Assembly: GCA_021325355.1 (NCBI GenBank)
Contig: JAJPHI010000019.1
Span: 186,001 to 250,000 of the forward strand
Source: Pseudomonadota bacterium
GTDB lineage: Bacteria; Desulfobacterota; Binatia; Binatales; Binataceae
Length of the DNA stretch: 64,000 nucleotides
Direction of reading: 5' to 3'
Shown: positions 36,281 through 45,535 of the stretch, in pieces
Position numbering within the stretch: position 1 is the first letter of the stretch
Layout of the letters: every line of letters starts with the position of its first letter
Translations under genes and position numbers: made by a program
The notes under the pieces: generated by a model
Databases searched by the model: none
The model's input: the letters and a program-made list of their open reading frames with translations, nothing else
What the model was told of the DNA's origin: nothing

Positions 36281-37327
36281 GTGAAGAGCGGCATCATCGG
36301 GGCGCGCGGGGTCGGCAAATCCACGGTTTTTCATGCGCTGACGGGTCTGGCGCCAACCCAAGGTCAGGCGGACGCGCGAAATCGCGCGCGACCGGGACAG
36401 ATTAAAGTGGTGGATCCCAGGCTGGATTTTCTGGAAGCGACCTACGGTTCGAAAAAGAAGGTGGAAATCGAACTGACGCTGCTGGATTTCGCGCCGAATC
36501 CCAAAGAGCAGAAAGAGGGCGCGGCGCTCGATCCGAGTCTCCTGCCACTCATTCGCGACCTCGACGCGCTGTTGTTCGTCGTGCCGGAATTCGGTGGCGC
36601 CGCGATACCGCTCGAGACCGCGATCGAGCGAATCGAGGGCGAGCTGGTATTTGCAGATTACGATCAGGTCGAACGTCGCCTCGAACGCCTGAAAAAGGAA
36701 AAAGGGCCGGTCGACTTCGAGCGCGCAGCCTTGACCAAGTGCGCCGGATGGCTGGAAGAAGGTCGGCCGCTGCGGCAGCTCGATCTGACGCCACAGGAGC
36801 TGCAGGCTTTTGCGAGCTTCGGATTTCTCTCGCGCAAGCCGGCTTTGGTCGTCGTCAATTGCGATGTTGAGAATGCGGGCACGGAGCCGACGCCAGCCCA
36901 ACGCGAAGCGCTCGGCGCGCGTGGTCTCGAATTTTTCCGCCTGCCGGCGGCGTTCGAAGCGGAGTTGTGGGAGCTCGACGCCGAGAGTCGCCGCGAGATG
37001 CTGCGCGAGGCCGGACTGCAGGCGCCCGCCCGTGATCGACTGCTCCAGGCGCTGTTCCGCTATCTGGGGTTGATAACCTTCTACACCGCCGGTGAACCGG
37101 AGGCGCATGCCTGGTCACTGCGCCGCGGTGCCACCGTGCTCGAAGCCGCCGGACGGATCCACAGCGATATCGCGCGCGGTTTCATTCGCGCCGAAGTGGT
37201 CAGCTACGAGGACTTCGCCGCCCTGCGCTCCGACTTGAAGGTCAAGGAGGCCGGCAAACTGCGCCTCGAAGGGCGCGACTATGTCATGCAGGACGGCGAC
37301 ATCATTCATGTCCGCTTCAAGGTGTAA
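36281..37327 (+). CDS. Divergent YchF/OBG-type protein with TGS domain
   Basis: A 348-residue protein related to the universal P-loop ATPase YchF. The P-loop is present, GARGVGKST near residues 8-16, and VVDPRLDFLEATYGSKKKVE matches YchF. The G3 motif (DIAGLV in YchF) is replaced by DFAPNPK, and the G4 region reads VVNCDVENAG. The helical middle domain and C-terminal TGS domain are well kept: FYTAGEPEAHAWSLRRGATV, GFIRAEVVSYEDFAALR and VMQDGDIIHVRF. GTG at 36281 has GGAGG upstream. It is probably a paralogue with altered or lost nucleotide hydrolysis; a canonical ychF would be elsewhere. Confidence 0.85.
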   Translation: MKSGIIGARGVGKSTVFHALTGLAPTQGQADARNRARPGQIKVVDPRLDFLEATYGSKKKVEIELTLLDFAPNPKEQKEGAALDPSLLPLIRDLDALLFVVPEFGGAAIPLETAIERIEGELVFADYDQVERRLERLKKEKGPVDFERAALTKCAGWLEEGRPLRQLDLTPQELQAFASFGFLSRKPALVVVNCDVENAGTEPTPAQREALGARGLEFFRLPAAFEAELWELDAESRREMLREAGLQAPARDRLLQALFRYLGLITFYTAGEPEAHAWSLRRGATVLEAAGRIHSDIARGFIRAEVVSYEDFAALRSDLKVKEAGKLRLEGRDYVMQDGDIIHVRFKV

Positions 37328-37383
37328 TCCCTCGGCAGGTCGACTCCCGCCGGCGACGTGATCCGGAAGCACGAAACATCGCC

Positions 37384-37415
37384 CGAAGCCCTCGGGCGCC
37401 GCGCCGAGGGCTTCG
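37384..37415. terminator. Bidirectional terminator-like hairpin
   Basis: CGAAGCCCTCGG at 37384-37395 and CCGAGGGCTTCG at 37404-37415 form a perfect 12-bp stem with an 8-base loop. It sits between two convergent genes, 57 bases after the YchF-like stop and 11 bases from the CoA transferase stop. There is no T-run on either side, so it may act as a Rho-independent-like or RNA-stabilising structure. Confidence 0.6.
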
Positions 37416-37425
37416 CGCAGCGTCG

Positions 37426-38610
37426 TCACTTGATTACGCCGTCGGCGCGCAGTCGCGCCAGATCCTCGGCGGTATAGCCATAGCTCTTGAGAACCTCGTC
37501 GGTATGCTCGCCGAGCAACGGCGGGCGCGCGATCGCGCCGGGCGTATCGGACAGCTTCACCGCAAGGCCGGTGGTCCGAATCTCTCCGTGCACCGGATGA
37601 GCCAGTCGCAATATCATCTCGCGAGCGGCGGCCTGTGGATGGTCGAACATTTCCGCGATCGTCAGGATCGGACCGGCGGGGATACCGGCGGCGTTTAAGC
37701 GATCGATCCAGTACTCGGCGGGATACGGCCTGAGAGCATCATTGATAGCCGCCGTAAGTTCCTCGCGATACTTCAGACGATGCCCCAGATTGTCGAAGCG
37801 CGAATCGGCGGCGAGCTCCGGACGGCCAATCACGCCGACAAAGGCCTGCCACATCGCCTCGTTGCCGACCGCGATATTGAACGGGCGATCCGCGGCCTGA
37901 AAAACTCCGTGGGGCGCGCCGAGCGGATGGTGGTTACCGGCGGGGCCGGGCGTTTTACCGGTATCGAAATAGATACCCGCCGACCAGCTCAAAACGCTGA
38001 CGATCGCTTCAAGCAAAGAAGTCTCGACCTTTTGCCCACGCCCGGTTTGATGGCGGGCCTGCAGCGCCAGGAGAATGCCTTGCGCGGCAAAGATCCCACC
38101 GAGCAGGTCGCAGATGGCGATGCCGACCCGGGTCGGACCGCTCTCGGCGGTCCCCGTTACGCTCATCAGACCGGAGAACCCCTGGGCGATTTGATCGAAG
38201 CCCGGATAGTCGCGGAGCGGCCCGTTGCTGCCGAACCCCGAGATGCTGCATGAAATGATCCGCGGATTTCGTTGCGCCAGAGTCTCATAGCCGAAGCCCA
38301 TCGCGTCGATGATGCCCGGTCGAAAATTATCGACCACGACATCGGCCGTTTCGAGCATCCGGTCAAGGATGGCGCGACCGGCCGGCTTGCGCGTGGAAAT
38401 CTGCACGCTTTTCTTCGACCGATTCGTGCACATGAAGAAGTATGAGTCCTTCCCGCTGAAGCCGCCCATCTCAGCCCGCGCGTTCTCAACGGGTTCGACC
38501 TTGATAATCTCGGCGCCATAGTCGCCCAGAATCTGCGTGCAAAACGGGCCGGCGAGATAACGCGTAAAATCAATCACCTTGACGCCCGTCAGCGGCCGTA
38601 GCGCAGTCAT
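37426..38610 (-). CDS. CaiB/BaiF family (class III) CoA transferase
   Basis: A 394-residue family III CoA transferase that moves CoA between acyl carriers. Landmarks are LTGVKVIDFTRYLAGPFCTQ, LGDYGAEIIKVEPVENARAE, NRSKKSVQIS, VVDNFRPGIIDAMGFGYETL, ISGFGSNGPLRDYPGFDQIA and the segment GIAICDLLGGIFAAQGI, whose Asp is the likely catalytic residue. The C-terminal PPLLGEHTDEVLKSYGYTAE is typical. No acyl-CoA ligase or dehydrogenase genes are adjacent, so the substrate is open. It diverges from macA with a 63-base gap. Confidence 0.93.
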   Translation of the reverse strand: MTALRPLTGVKVIDFTRYLAGPFCTQILGDYGAEIIKVEPVENARAEMGGFSGKDSYFFMCTNRSKKSVQISTRKPAGRAILDRMLETADVVVDNFRPGIIDAMGFGYETLAQRNPRIISCSISGFGSNGPLRDYPGFDQIAQGFSGLMSVTGTAESGPTRVGIAICDLLGGIFAAQGILLALQARHQTGRGQKVETSLLEAIVSVLSWSAGIYFDTGKTPGPAGNHHPLGAPHGVFQAADRPFNIAVGNEAMWQAFVGVIGRPELAADSRFDNLGHRLKYREELTAAINDALRPYPAEYWIDRLNAAGIPAGPILTIAEMFDHPQAAAREMILRLAHPVHGEIRTTGLAVKLSDTPGAIARPPLLGEHTDEVLKSYGYTAEDLARLRADGVIK

Positions 38611-38673
38611 CGCGATCCTCCTTTGATGAAACCTCGTCGGTCGAGCCTCGTCTTTACGCTATAGGATTGGACT

Positions 38674-39939
38674 ATGGCATCGCCGACAACGATGAGTGAA
38701 ACGCGCGCGCTTTATGCGGCGCCCATCGGTGCGCGCCGGACCCGGATGATCCGCTCGACGCCGTTGCTGGTTGCGGCGATCATTTTAATCTGTGCCGGCG
38801 CCTATTTCTTCCGCGGTTCGCGCGACGCCACGCAATACCTGACCGAGCCTGCCACCCGCGGCCCGATCGTCCGCACGGTGACCGCCACCGGAACGGTCAA
38901 CCCGGTGACGACGGTGCAGGTCGGAACATACGTTTCCGGGCCGATCAGCGCAATCTATGTCGATTTCAATTCGGCTGTGAAAGCCGGCCAACTGTTGGCC
39001 AAGATTGATCCGCGGCCATTTCAGGCGCAGGTCGATCAGACGACCGCGGCATTAGCTAACGCGCGCGCTCAACTGGGCAAGGACGAGGCCAACCTCGCCT
39101 ATCAGAAAATCACCGCGCAGCGCGACAGCCGCTTGTTGAGGGAAAAGGTCATCTCGCAGGACCAGATGGACAGCCAGGAAAGCTCCTATCAGCAGGCTGT
39201 CGCCCAAATCGCCCTCGACCGCGCCGCCATCGAGCAGCAGGCCGCCAATCTGAAGGCGGCCCAATTGAATCTGTACTACACCAACATCATATCGCCCGTT
39301 GATGGCATCGTCGTGTCGCGCAACGTCGATGTCGGTCAGACCGTCGCGGCGAGCTATCAGACACCAACGCTCTTCCTGGTCGCCAAAGACCTCACCAAGA
39401 TGCAGGTTGATACCAATGTCAGTGAATCGGATATAGGCAGCGTGCGGGTCGGGCAACCGGTCGAGTTCACGGTGGACGCCTACACCACCGAGCTCTTCAA
39501 GGGCAGCGTGGTCCAGGTGCGCCAGGCGCCGATTACGGTGCAGAACGTCGTGACTTACGACGTGGTGGTCGGCGTGGCGAATCCCGATCTACGGCTGATG
39601 CCCGGGATGACCGCCAATATCACGATCGTCAGCGAGCGGCGTAATGACGCTCTCCGCGTGCCGCTACGCGCGCTGGCCTTCTCGCCGCGTCAACGCGGCC
39701 GTCACCCCGATTCCGCCGACAATGATCAGATTCAGCGCGCGCCGCGGATATGGATTGAGCAGGGCGGCAGAATCCATCCCGTGAATATCACGCGTGGTAT
39801 CGATGACGGGAACTACGTTGAAGTCTTGAGCGGTGACGTCAAGCCCGGCGATGCGATCGTCACCGATCGCGCAAACGGCAGTGGCGCCGGCCCTTCCGCT
39901 GGCGGCCAGGGACCGGGTATGCACTTTATCCACATGTAA
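38674..39939 (+). CDS. macA: MacA-like periplasmic adaptor (membrane fusion protein)
   Basis: A 421-residue HlyD/MacA-type adaptor. One N-terminal membrane segment (PLLVAAIILICAGAYFF, about 31-47) anchors it. Then come VRTVTATGTVNPVTTVQVGT and SGPISAIYVDFNSAVKAGQL (lipoyl half-motif), an alpha-helical hairpin at about 120-195 rich in Ala and Gln, the second half-motif IISPVDGIVVSRNVDVGQTV and a beta-barrel domain. The C-terminus is Gly-rich. It links an inner-membrane MacB to an outer-membrane channel. macB starts nine bases downstream. No TolC-type gene is in the window. Confidence 0.92.
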   Translation: MASPTTMSETRALYAAPIGARRTRMIRSTPLLVAAIILICAGAYFFRGSRDATQYLTEPATRGPIVRTVTATGTVNPVTTVQVGTYVSGPISAIYVDFNSAVKAGQLLAKIDPRPFQAQVDQTTAALANARAQLGKDEANLAYQKITAQRDSRLLREKVISQDQMDSQESSYQQAVAQIALDRAAIEQQAANLKAAQLNLYYTNIISPVDGIVVSRNVDVGQTVAASYQTPTLFLVAKDLTKMQVDTNVSESDIGSVRVGQPVEFTVDAYTTELFKGSVVQVRQAPITVQNVVTYDVVVGVANPDLRLMPGMTANITIVSERRNDALRVPLRALAFSPRQRGRHPDSADNDQIQRAPRIWIEQGGRIHPVNITRGIDDGNYVEVLSGDVKPGDAIVTDRANGSGAGPSAGGQGPGMHFIHM

Positions 39940-39948
39940 GCTGTCTCG

Positions 39949-42120
39949 GTGATGCCTGTGGAACCCGTCATTCGCATCGTCGAGCTCGGCAAGACCTACG
40001 ATCTGGGCGAGATCAAGATCGAAGCCCTGTGCAATGTCAGCTTCGAAATTGAGCGCGGCGAATTCGTCGCGATCATGGGCGCTTCCGGCTCCGGCAAGTC
40101 GACCCTGATGAACCTCATCGGATGCCTCGATCGGCCGACACGCGGACAGTACTACCTCGAAGGGGTCGCAGTCGCGTCGTTGAATGAAGAGGAGCTGGCG
40201 GCAATTCGCAGCCGCAGAATCGGCTTTATCTTTCAAAGCTTCAATCTGCTGTCGCGCACCTCTGCGATCGATAACGTCGAGCTGCCGCTCTTCTACTCGG
40301 GCTGGCCGGCCGACGGCCGCGAACGCGCGCAGGAACTGCTCGATCTCCTTGGCCTGCGCGGCCGCGAGCTCAACCATCCGAGCCAGCTTTCGGGCGGCCA
40401 GCAGCAGCGCGTGGCGATCGCTCGCGCCTTGATCAATCAACCGACGATTCTGCTGGCCGACGAGCCGACCGGCAACCTCGACACAGCGAATTCCGTCGAG
40501 ATTCTGCAAATCATCCGCCGATTGAATCGCGAGCGCGGCCTCACCGTAATCGTGGTAACGCACGATCCGGAGGTTGCGGCCTACGCCGACCGCGTCATCA
40601 CCTTTCGCGACGGCGCAATAATTTCCGACAAGCGCAACGCGAGCGCCGTAACGCCCGCTTCGATTTCGGGGTCAGAACCCGCGTCCCCGAGACCTCTGGC
40701 GAACGAATCGGCCCGCAGCGACGCGACGGCGGCTGAAAGCGCCTGGACTTTCGGCTCCATGGCGCTGACCGCGGCCGCGCGGGCGCTGCAACGGAACAAG
40801 CTCCGCGCGGCGCTGACCATGCTCGGAATCTTTATCGGCGTCGCCGCGGTGATCGCGATGGTCGCGGTGGGCAACGGCGCGCGCTACTCAGTGCAGCAAC
40901 AGATTCAGAGTCTCGGCACCAATCTGTTGATCGTACTGCCCGGAGCGACCACCTCAAACGGCGTCCATGCCGGCTTTGGCAGCACCTCGACGCTGACGGT
41001 CGACGATGCCGAGGCTATCGCGAAAGAAGCCCGCGGCGTCGACGCGGTCAGCTACATGGATCGCCAGGTCGCGCAGGTCGTTTACGGCAATCATAACTGG
41101 AGCACGACCATAACCGGCACAACGCCCGACTACTTCACGATTCGCGACTGGCCGGTGGCCAGCGGACGCGCTTTCACCGAGCAGGAGGCCGCGAGCGCCG
41201 CGCCGGTCTGTCTATTGGGGCAGAGTGTCGTCAACAACCTGTTCCCGGAAGGCGAAAATCCGGTCGGCGCGATCATTCGGGTAAAGAACTTTCCACTTAA
41301 GGTTATCGGCGTCCTCGCGGTGAAGGGCCAATCGTCCTATGGGCAGGATCAGGACGACGTTGTCGTGATGCCGTTTTATACGGCCCAGCGCAAGGTGCTC
41401 GGCAGCTCGCAGGTGACGGCGACGGTCGCGGCAACGACCGGTAACGGCTCGTCAAATCCGGTGCTTAATCCTTACGCCGGCGTGCCGACCACCAATTCCG
41501 TATATGCCTCTGATATCGCGCTGATCGATCCCTTTACCAACAATTCACCCACGCTCTCGGGCATCGTCAATAATATCTTCGTCAAGGCTTCGGACTCGAA
41601 GGTGGTTGATTCGGTGCAGTCCCAGATGCAGGAAATTCTGCATCGACGCCATCGTATTCAGGCGGACCAGGTTGACGATTTCTCAGTGCGCAGTCTCAAC
41701 GAGATCGCCGAGGCCTCCGAAAACGCCAGTCAGGTCATGACCTTGCTGCTGGCCGCTGTCGCCTCGATCTCGCTGCTGGTCGGCGGTATCGGAATCATGA
41801 ATATCATGTTGGTCTCGGTGACCGAGCGCACCCGCGAGATCGGCATTCGAATGGCGATCGGAGCGCGCCGGTTGCATATCCTGCTGCAGTTTCTCGTCGA
41901 GTCGTCGCTGCTCAGCATTTTGGGCGGTATCGCGGGGATTATCCTGGGAATACTCACCTCCAAAACGCTCTCAGCGTTCGCACACTGGCCAACCCTGGTG
42001 TCGTCAGGATCGGTGGTCGGCGGCTTTGTTTTCGCCGCGGCGGTCGGCGTGTTCTTCGGATGGTATCCGGCGCGCAAGGCCGCGCTGCTCGATCCGATCG
42101 ACGCTCTGCGCTACGAATGA
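39949..42120 (+). CDS. macB: MacB-like ABC exporter (ATPase fused to permease)
   Basis: A 723-residue fusion of an ABC ATPase and a MacB permease. ATPase: Walker [13 protein letters not shown] near 44, signature [15 protein letters not shown], Walker [14 protein letters not shown] linker at about 225-265 is Ala/Ser-rich. Permease: first membrane segment near 290 ([18 protein letters not shown]), a periplasmic domain, then three membrane segments at about 600-720 with [20 protein letters not shown]. The periplasmic domain carries an extra Thr/Asn/Ser-rich stretch at about 483-535, making the protein longer than E. coli MacB (about 650). It exports an unknown toxin, lipopeptide or macrolide with MacA. 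The start is GTG 39949 or ATG 39952. Confidence 0.93.
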   Translation: MMPVEPVIRIVELGKTYDLGEIKIEALCNVSFEIERGEFVAIMGASGSGKSTLMNLIGCLDRPTRGQYYLEGVAVASLNEEELAAIRSRRIGFIFQSFNLLSRTSAIDNVELPLFYSGWPADGRERAQELLDLLGLRGRELNHPSQLSGGQQQRVAIARALINQPTILLADEPTGNLDTANSVEILQIIRRLNRERGLTVIVVTHDPEVAAYADRVITFRDGAIISDKRNASAVTPASISGSEPASPRPLANESARSDATAAESAWTFGSMALTAAARALQRNKLRAALTMLGIFIGVAAVIAMVAVGNGARYSVQQQIQSLGTNLLIVLPGATTSNGVHAGFGSTSTLTVDDAEAIAKEARGVDAVSYMDRQVAQVVYGNHNWSTTITGTTPDYFTIRDWPVASGRAFTEQEAASAAPVCLLGQSVVNNLFPEGENPVGAIIRVKNFPLKVIGVLAVKGQSSYGQDQDDVVVMPFYTAQRKVLGSSQVTATVAATTGNGSSNPVLNPYAGVPTTNSVYASDIALIDPFTNNSPTLSGIVNNIFVKASDSKVVDSVQSQMQEILHRRHRIQADQVDDFSVRSLNEIAEASENASQVMTLLLAAVASISLLVGGIGIMNIMLVSVTERTREIGIRMAIGARRLHILLQFLVESSLLSILGGIAGIILGILTSKTLSAFAHWPTLVSSGSVVGGFVFAAAVGVFFGWYPARKAALLDPIDALRYE

Positions 42121-42146
42121 CGATCGCCGGTCGCCGAAGGTCAGCC

Positions 42147-43979
42147 CTACTCGACCGTCACCGACTTGGCCAGATTGCGCGGCTGATCGACGTCAGTTCC
42201 GCGATAAACGGCGATATGATACGCCAGCAGTTGCAAGGGTACCGTGGTCAGAACCGGCATCAGGAAGCGATTGGTGGTGGGCACGTCGATGATCTCCCAG
42301 GCGACCTCCTCCAGCTCCGGCGAGCGGTAGTCGGTCACCGCAATAATCCGCCCATTACGCGACTCGACTTCCTTGAGATTGGATAAGGTCTTGTCGAAGA
42401 CATTGTCGTTGGGAATTATCACCACGACCGGCATTTCCTCATCGATAAGCGCGATCGGGCCATGCTTCATCTCACCGGCTGAATACCCTTCGGCATGAAT
42501 GTAGGAAATCTCCTTGAGCTTGAGCGCGCCCTCGAGCGCAACCGGATAGTTGATTCCGCGGCCGAGGTAGAGAAAGTCCCGAGCTTTGCCATACTTGCGT
42601 GCGATCTTTTCGATCGCGCGCTCGGTTTTGAGGATGGCATCGATCTGATTCGGGATGGCGAAGACTGGCTGCAGGAGCTCCTGCGCCTGCATTTCATCGA
42701 CACGATGCTGTCGCGCGGCGATATGAATCGCCAGCAGATAGAACGCCTCGATCTGCGTTATAAAGCATTTCGTCGTGGTCACGCTGATTTCGGGACCGCA
42801 GCGAGTGTAGAGCTGCGCATGGGCCTTGCGTGCGATGGATGAATCGACGGTGTTGGTGATCGCCAGCAGGTGACATCCGCGACGTTTTCCTTCCTCCATC
42901 GCGGCCAGCGTGTCGGCGGTCTCGCCCGATTGCGATACCGCGATAATCATCGTGCGATCGTCGATGGCCGGACGGCGATAGCGGAATTCTGCCGAATAGT
43001 CGACTTCGACCGGAATGCCGGTCAGCTCCTCGAGCATGAATTTGCCGATCTGCGAGGAAATCCACGACGCGCCCGCGGAAACAATCACGATGCGGCCGAT
43101 TCGTTCCGGACCTTCGCGCGGCAGCAGTTCCGCTTCAAAGCGCACGACACCCGAATTGGCGGCCGCCCGACCACTGAGCGTATCGATCCAGGCCTGCGGC
43201 TGCTCGGCAATCTCCTTGCGCAGGTAATGCTGGTACCCGCCCTTGGTCGCCGCGACAGGGTCCCAGTCTATGACCCGGGGCTGACGCTCGATCGGATCAC
43301 CGCCGAAGGTGCTGAGGCGGACGGCATCCGCCGTCACTTCGGCAATTTCACCGTCCTCGAGGACAAAAGCGCGGCGCGTATGCTCCAGAATCGCCGGGAT
43401 ATCCGAGGCGACGAAGTTCTCACCGTCCCCGAGGCCCAGCACGAGCGGCGTCGCGGTCTTGGCAGCGATCAATCGATCCGGCTCCGTTTCCGACAGCACG
43501 ACCAGGGAAAACGATCCACGCAATTCAGCGACCACCGAGCGGACGGCTTCGAGCAGATGCGGCGTGCGCCGCAAACGCTCTTCCACCAGATGCGAGACCA
43601 GCTCGGTATCCGTCTCCGACTTGAGCTTATGCCCCCGCTTGAGCAGACTTTCGCGCAGCTCGACGTAATTCTCGATAATGCCATTGTGAATCACCGCCAC
43701 CGGACCGGCCTGATGGGGATGGGCGTTGGTCTCCGAGGGACGACCGTGCGTAGCCCATCGGGTGTGGCCGATGCCGACGTTGCCGCGCAGCGGCATTTCG
43801 TCAAGAAGTCTGCGCAAATTGTCGAGCTTGCCGACCGCGCGGCGAATCGCCATGTTTTCGCCCGCGGCGAGCGTCGCGACGCCGGCCGAATCGTAGCCGC
43901 GATACTCCAACCGCTTGAGTCCATGCAAAAGGATTGGCGCGGCATCGCGCGGTCCCACGTAGCCGATTATTCCGCACAT
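42147..43979 (-). CDS. glmS: Glutamine-fructose-6-phosphate aminotransferase (GlmS)
   Basis: A 610-residue enzyme making glucosamine-6-phosphate, the entry step to UDP-GlcNAc. The catalytic Cys follows the initiator Met (MCGIIGYVGPRDAAPILLHG), so the start is ATG at 43979; the longer open frame above it is glmU sequence. The glutaminase domain has GIGHTRWATHGRPSETNAHP. Two SIS domains follow, with VSAGASWISSQIGKFMLEEL, AVSQSGETADTLAAMEEGK and EGALKLKEISYIHAEGYSAG. The C-terminus ends NLAKSVTVE, as is usual. It begins 17 bases after glmU; no glmS ribozyme is possible in so short a leader. Confidence 0.97.
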   Translation of the reverse strand: MCGIIGYVGPRDAAPILLHGLKRLEYRGYDSAGVATLAAGENMAIRRAVGKLDNLRRLLDEMPLRGNVGIGHTRWATHGRPSETNAHPHQAGPVAVIHNGIIENYVELRESLLKRGHKLKSETDTELVSHLVEERLRRTPHLLEAVRSVVAELRGSFSLVVLSETEPDRLIAAKTATPLVLGLGDGENFVASDIPAILEHTRRAFVLEDGEIAEVTADAVRLSTFGGDPIERQPRVIDWDPVAATKGGYQHYLRKEIAEQPQAWIDTLSGRAAANSGVVRFEAELLPREGPERIGRIVIVSAGASWISSQIGKFMLEELTGIPVEVDYSAEFRYRRPAIDDRTMIIAVSQSGETADTLAAMEEGKRRGCHLLAITNTVDSSIARKAHAQLYTRCGPEISVTTTKCFITQIEAFYLLAIHIAARQHRVDEMQAQELLQPVFAIPNQIDAILKTERAIEKIARKYGKARDFLYLGRGINYPVALEGALKLKEISYIHAEGYSAGEMKHGPIALIDEEMPVVVIIPNDNVFDKTLSNLKEVESRNGRIIAVTDYRSPELEEVAWEIIDVPTTNRFLMPVLTTVPLQLLAYHIAVYRGTDVDQPRNLAKSVTVE

Positions 43980-43996
43980 CTTACTATCTCTATCGG

Positions 43997-45445
43997 TTAC
44001 TTCCGGCTTTGCCGTGCATTGGCTCGCGGATGCCCGGCGTGTCGCCGATGCCATTGCGCGGTCCATCCGGGCTTCTCGCGTTGCGGATGTTGCGACATTA
44101 CCAACGCGCCGTCCGGCACGTCGTGGAGAATCGTCGTCCCCGACGCCACGTAAACGTCGTTGCCGACAGTCACCGGCGCGATGAGCTGTGAATCGCATCC
44201 GACCATGCAGCGGTCGCCGACGCGAGTTTCGTGCTTGTCGTAACCGTCGTAATTCACGGTGATCACACCGCATCCGACGTTCGTCTCCTCGCCAATGACG
44301 GCATCGCCGAGATAGCTCAAATGGCTCGCTTTGGTGCCGCGCCCGATCCGCGCCTTTTTGGTTTCGACAAAGTTGCCGATTCGATTATGGCCCTCAAGTC
44401 GCGTACCCTCGCGGAGATTGGCAAACGGCCCGACTTCGCATTCCTCGCCGATCACGCAGTCTTCGGCGCGAACGCCGAGCTTCAGGTGAGAGCGATCGCC
44501 GATTTCGACGTTGCGCAGCCAGGCCGTTCCATCGATCAGCACGCCGGACCCGATTCGGCTGTGCCCGAGAATCTGGACGTTGGGGCCGATCGTGGTATCG
44601 ACGCCGATTTTTACCTCCGGGGCGATGTAGACAGAGGCTGGATCGATCAGGGTAACGCCCTCAGCCATCAGCCGCCGATTGACTTCTTCGCGTAGGTGAC
44701 GTTCCATGCGGGCCAGTTCCTCTCGTGAATTGATACCGGCAAATTCCTCGGCTACCGGCGCCTGCCAGGCGACGACCCGATATCCGCGTTGCCGCGCGAT
44801 CCCGACAATATCTGTCAGGTAGTACTCATGCTGAGCATTGTTGGCACCGAGTGCGGCGAGCGCCTGGCGCAAGACGGCGCTATCGGCCAGATAGATTCCA
44901 CCGTTGATCTCCTTGATTGCGAGTTCCGGTGGCGAGGCGTCACGCGCTTCGACAATCGCGCTGACCTGCCCGTCGGCGCCGCGTACCACGCGTCCGTACG
45001 CCGCCGGATGGTCCAGCATCAGACTGGTAAATGAAAGCGGTGCGCCGCTCGCGCGATGAGCCTCGATGAACCGCCGCAAGGTCGGCGCCGTGAGCATCGG
45101 CATGTCGCCGTAGCCGATGAGGATATCGCCGGCGAAATCCTGGGGGAGGAGCTCGAGCCCGCATCGAGCGGCGTCGCCGGTCCCACGCAACACGTTCTGG
45201 ATGGCAAACCGGAGTCGGGCTTGCGCCTCTCTCCCCGAATAAGCGGTGCGCACGGTTTTTTCGACGTCCGCAGCCTGATGCCCGATAACCACCACGAGGA
45301 AACCGGGGTCAAGGGCGGCAAAGGCGCGCACGCTGCGCACAATCAGAGGTTCGCCCGCAAGTTCGTGTAGAACTTTGGCGCGCGCCGATCGCATCCGCGT
45401 GCCGAGTCCTGCCGCGAGCACAATCGCAGCGAGGGGCCGTTCCAT
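43997..45445 (-). CDS. glmU: Bifunctional GlmU (GlcNAc-1-P uridyltransferase / GlcN-1-P acetyltransferase)
   Basis: A 482-residue bifunctional enzyme completing UDP-GlcNAc synthesis. The N-terminal uridyltransferase has IVLAAGLGTRMRSARAKVLH, QNVLRGTGDAARCGLELLPQ, GYGDMPML and KEINGGIYLAD. The C-terminal left-handed beta-helix (about 255-460) shows hexapeptide repeats and GNFVETKKARIGRGTKASHL, SYLGDAVIGEETNVGCGVIT and NYDGYDKHETRVGDRCMVGC. The tail of about 25 basic residues extends past the usual end (456 in E. coli). It is first in the leftward glmU-glmS unit. Confidence 0.97.
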   Translation of the reverse strand: MERPLAAIVLAAGLGTRMRSARAKVLHELAGEPLIVRSVRAFAALDPGFLVVVIGHQAADVEKTVRTAYSGREAQARLRFAIQNVLRGTGDAARCGLELLPQDFAGDILIGYGDMPMLTAPTLRRFIEAHRASGAPLSFTSLMLDHPAAYGRVVRGADGQVSAIVEARDASPPELAIKEINGGIYLADSAVLRQALAALGANNAQHEYYLTDIVGIARQRGYRVVAWQAPVAEEFAGINSREELARMERHLREEVNRRLMAEGVTLIDPASVYIAPEVKIGVDTTIGPNVQILGHSRIGSGVLIDGTAWLRNVEIGDRSHLKLGVRAEDCVIGEECEVGPFANLREGTRLEGHNRIGNFVETKKARIGRGTKASHLSYLGDAVIGEETNVGCGVITVNYDGYDKHETRVGDRCMVGCDSQLIAPVTVGNDVYVASGTTILHDVPDGALVMSQHPQREKPGWTAQWHRRHAGHPRANARQSRK

Positions 45446-45535
45446 GCGCTTATTCTAACGTATAGCGGCAGCCGAAGCTGCGACCGAATTAGGCTCCCAC
45501 GGATGGGATCCCGGTCAAAAGTAACCTCCGCGCCA

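Noticed and set aside
43980-43996. glmS ribozyme or riboswitch
   Set aside because: Only 17 bases separate glmU and glmS, too few for the ribozyme.
42870-44153. Forward open frame of 427 codons
   Set aside because: It is antisense to glmS and the end of glmU.
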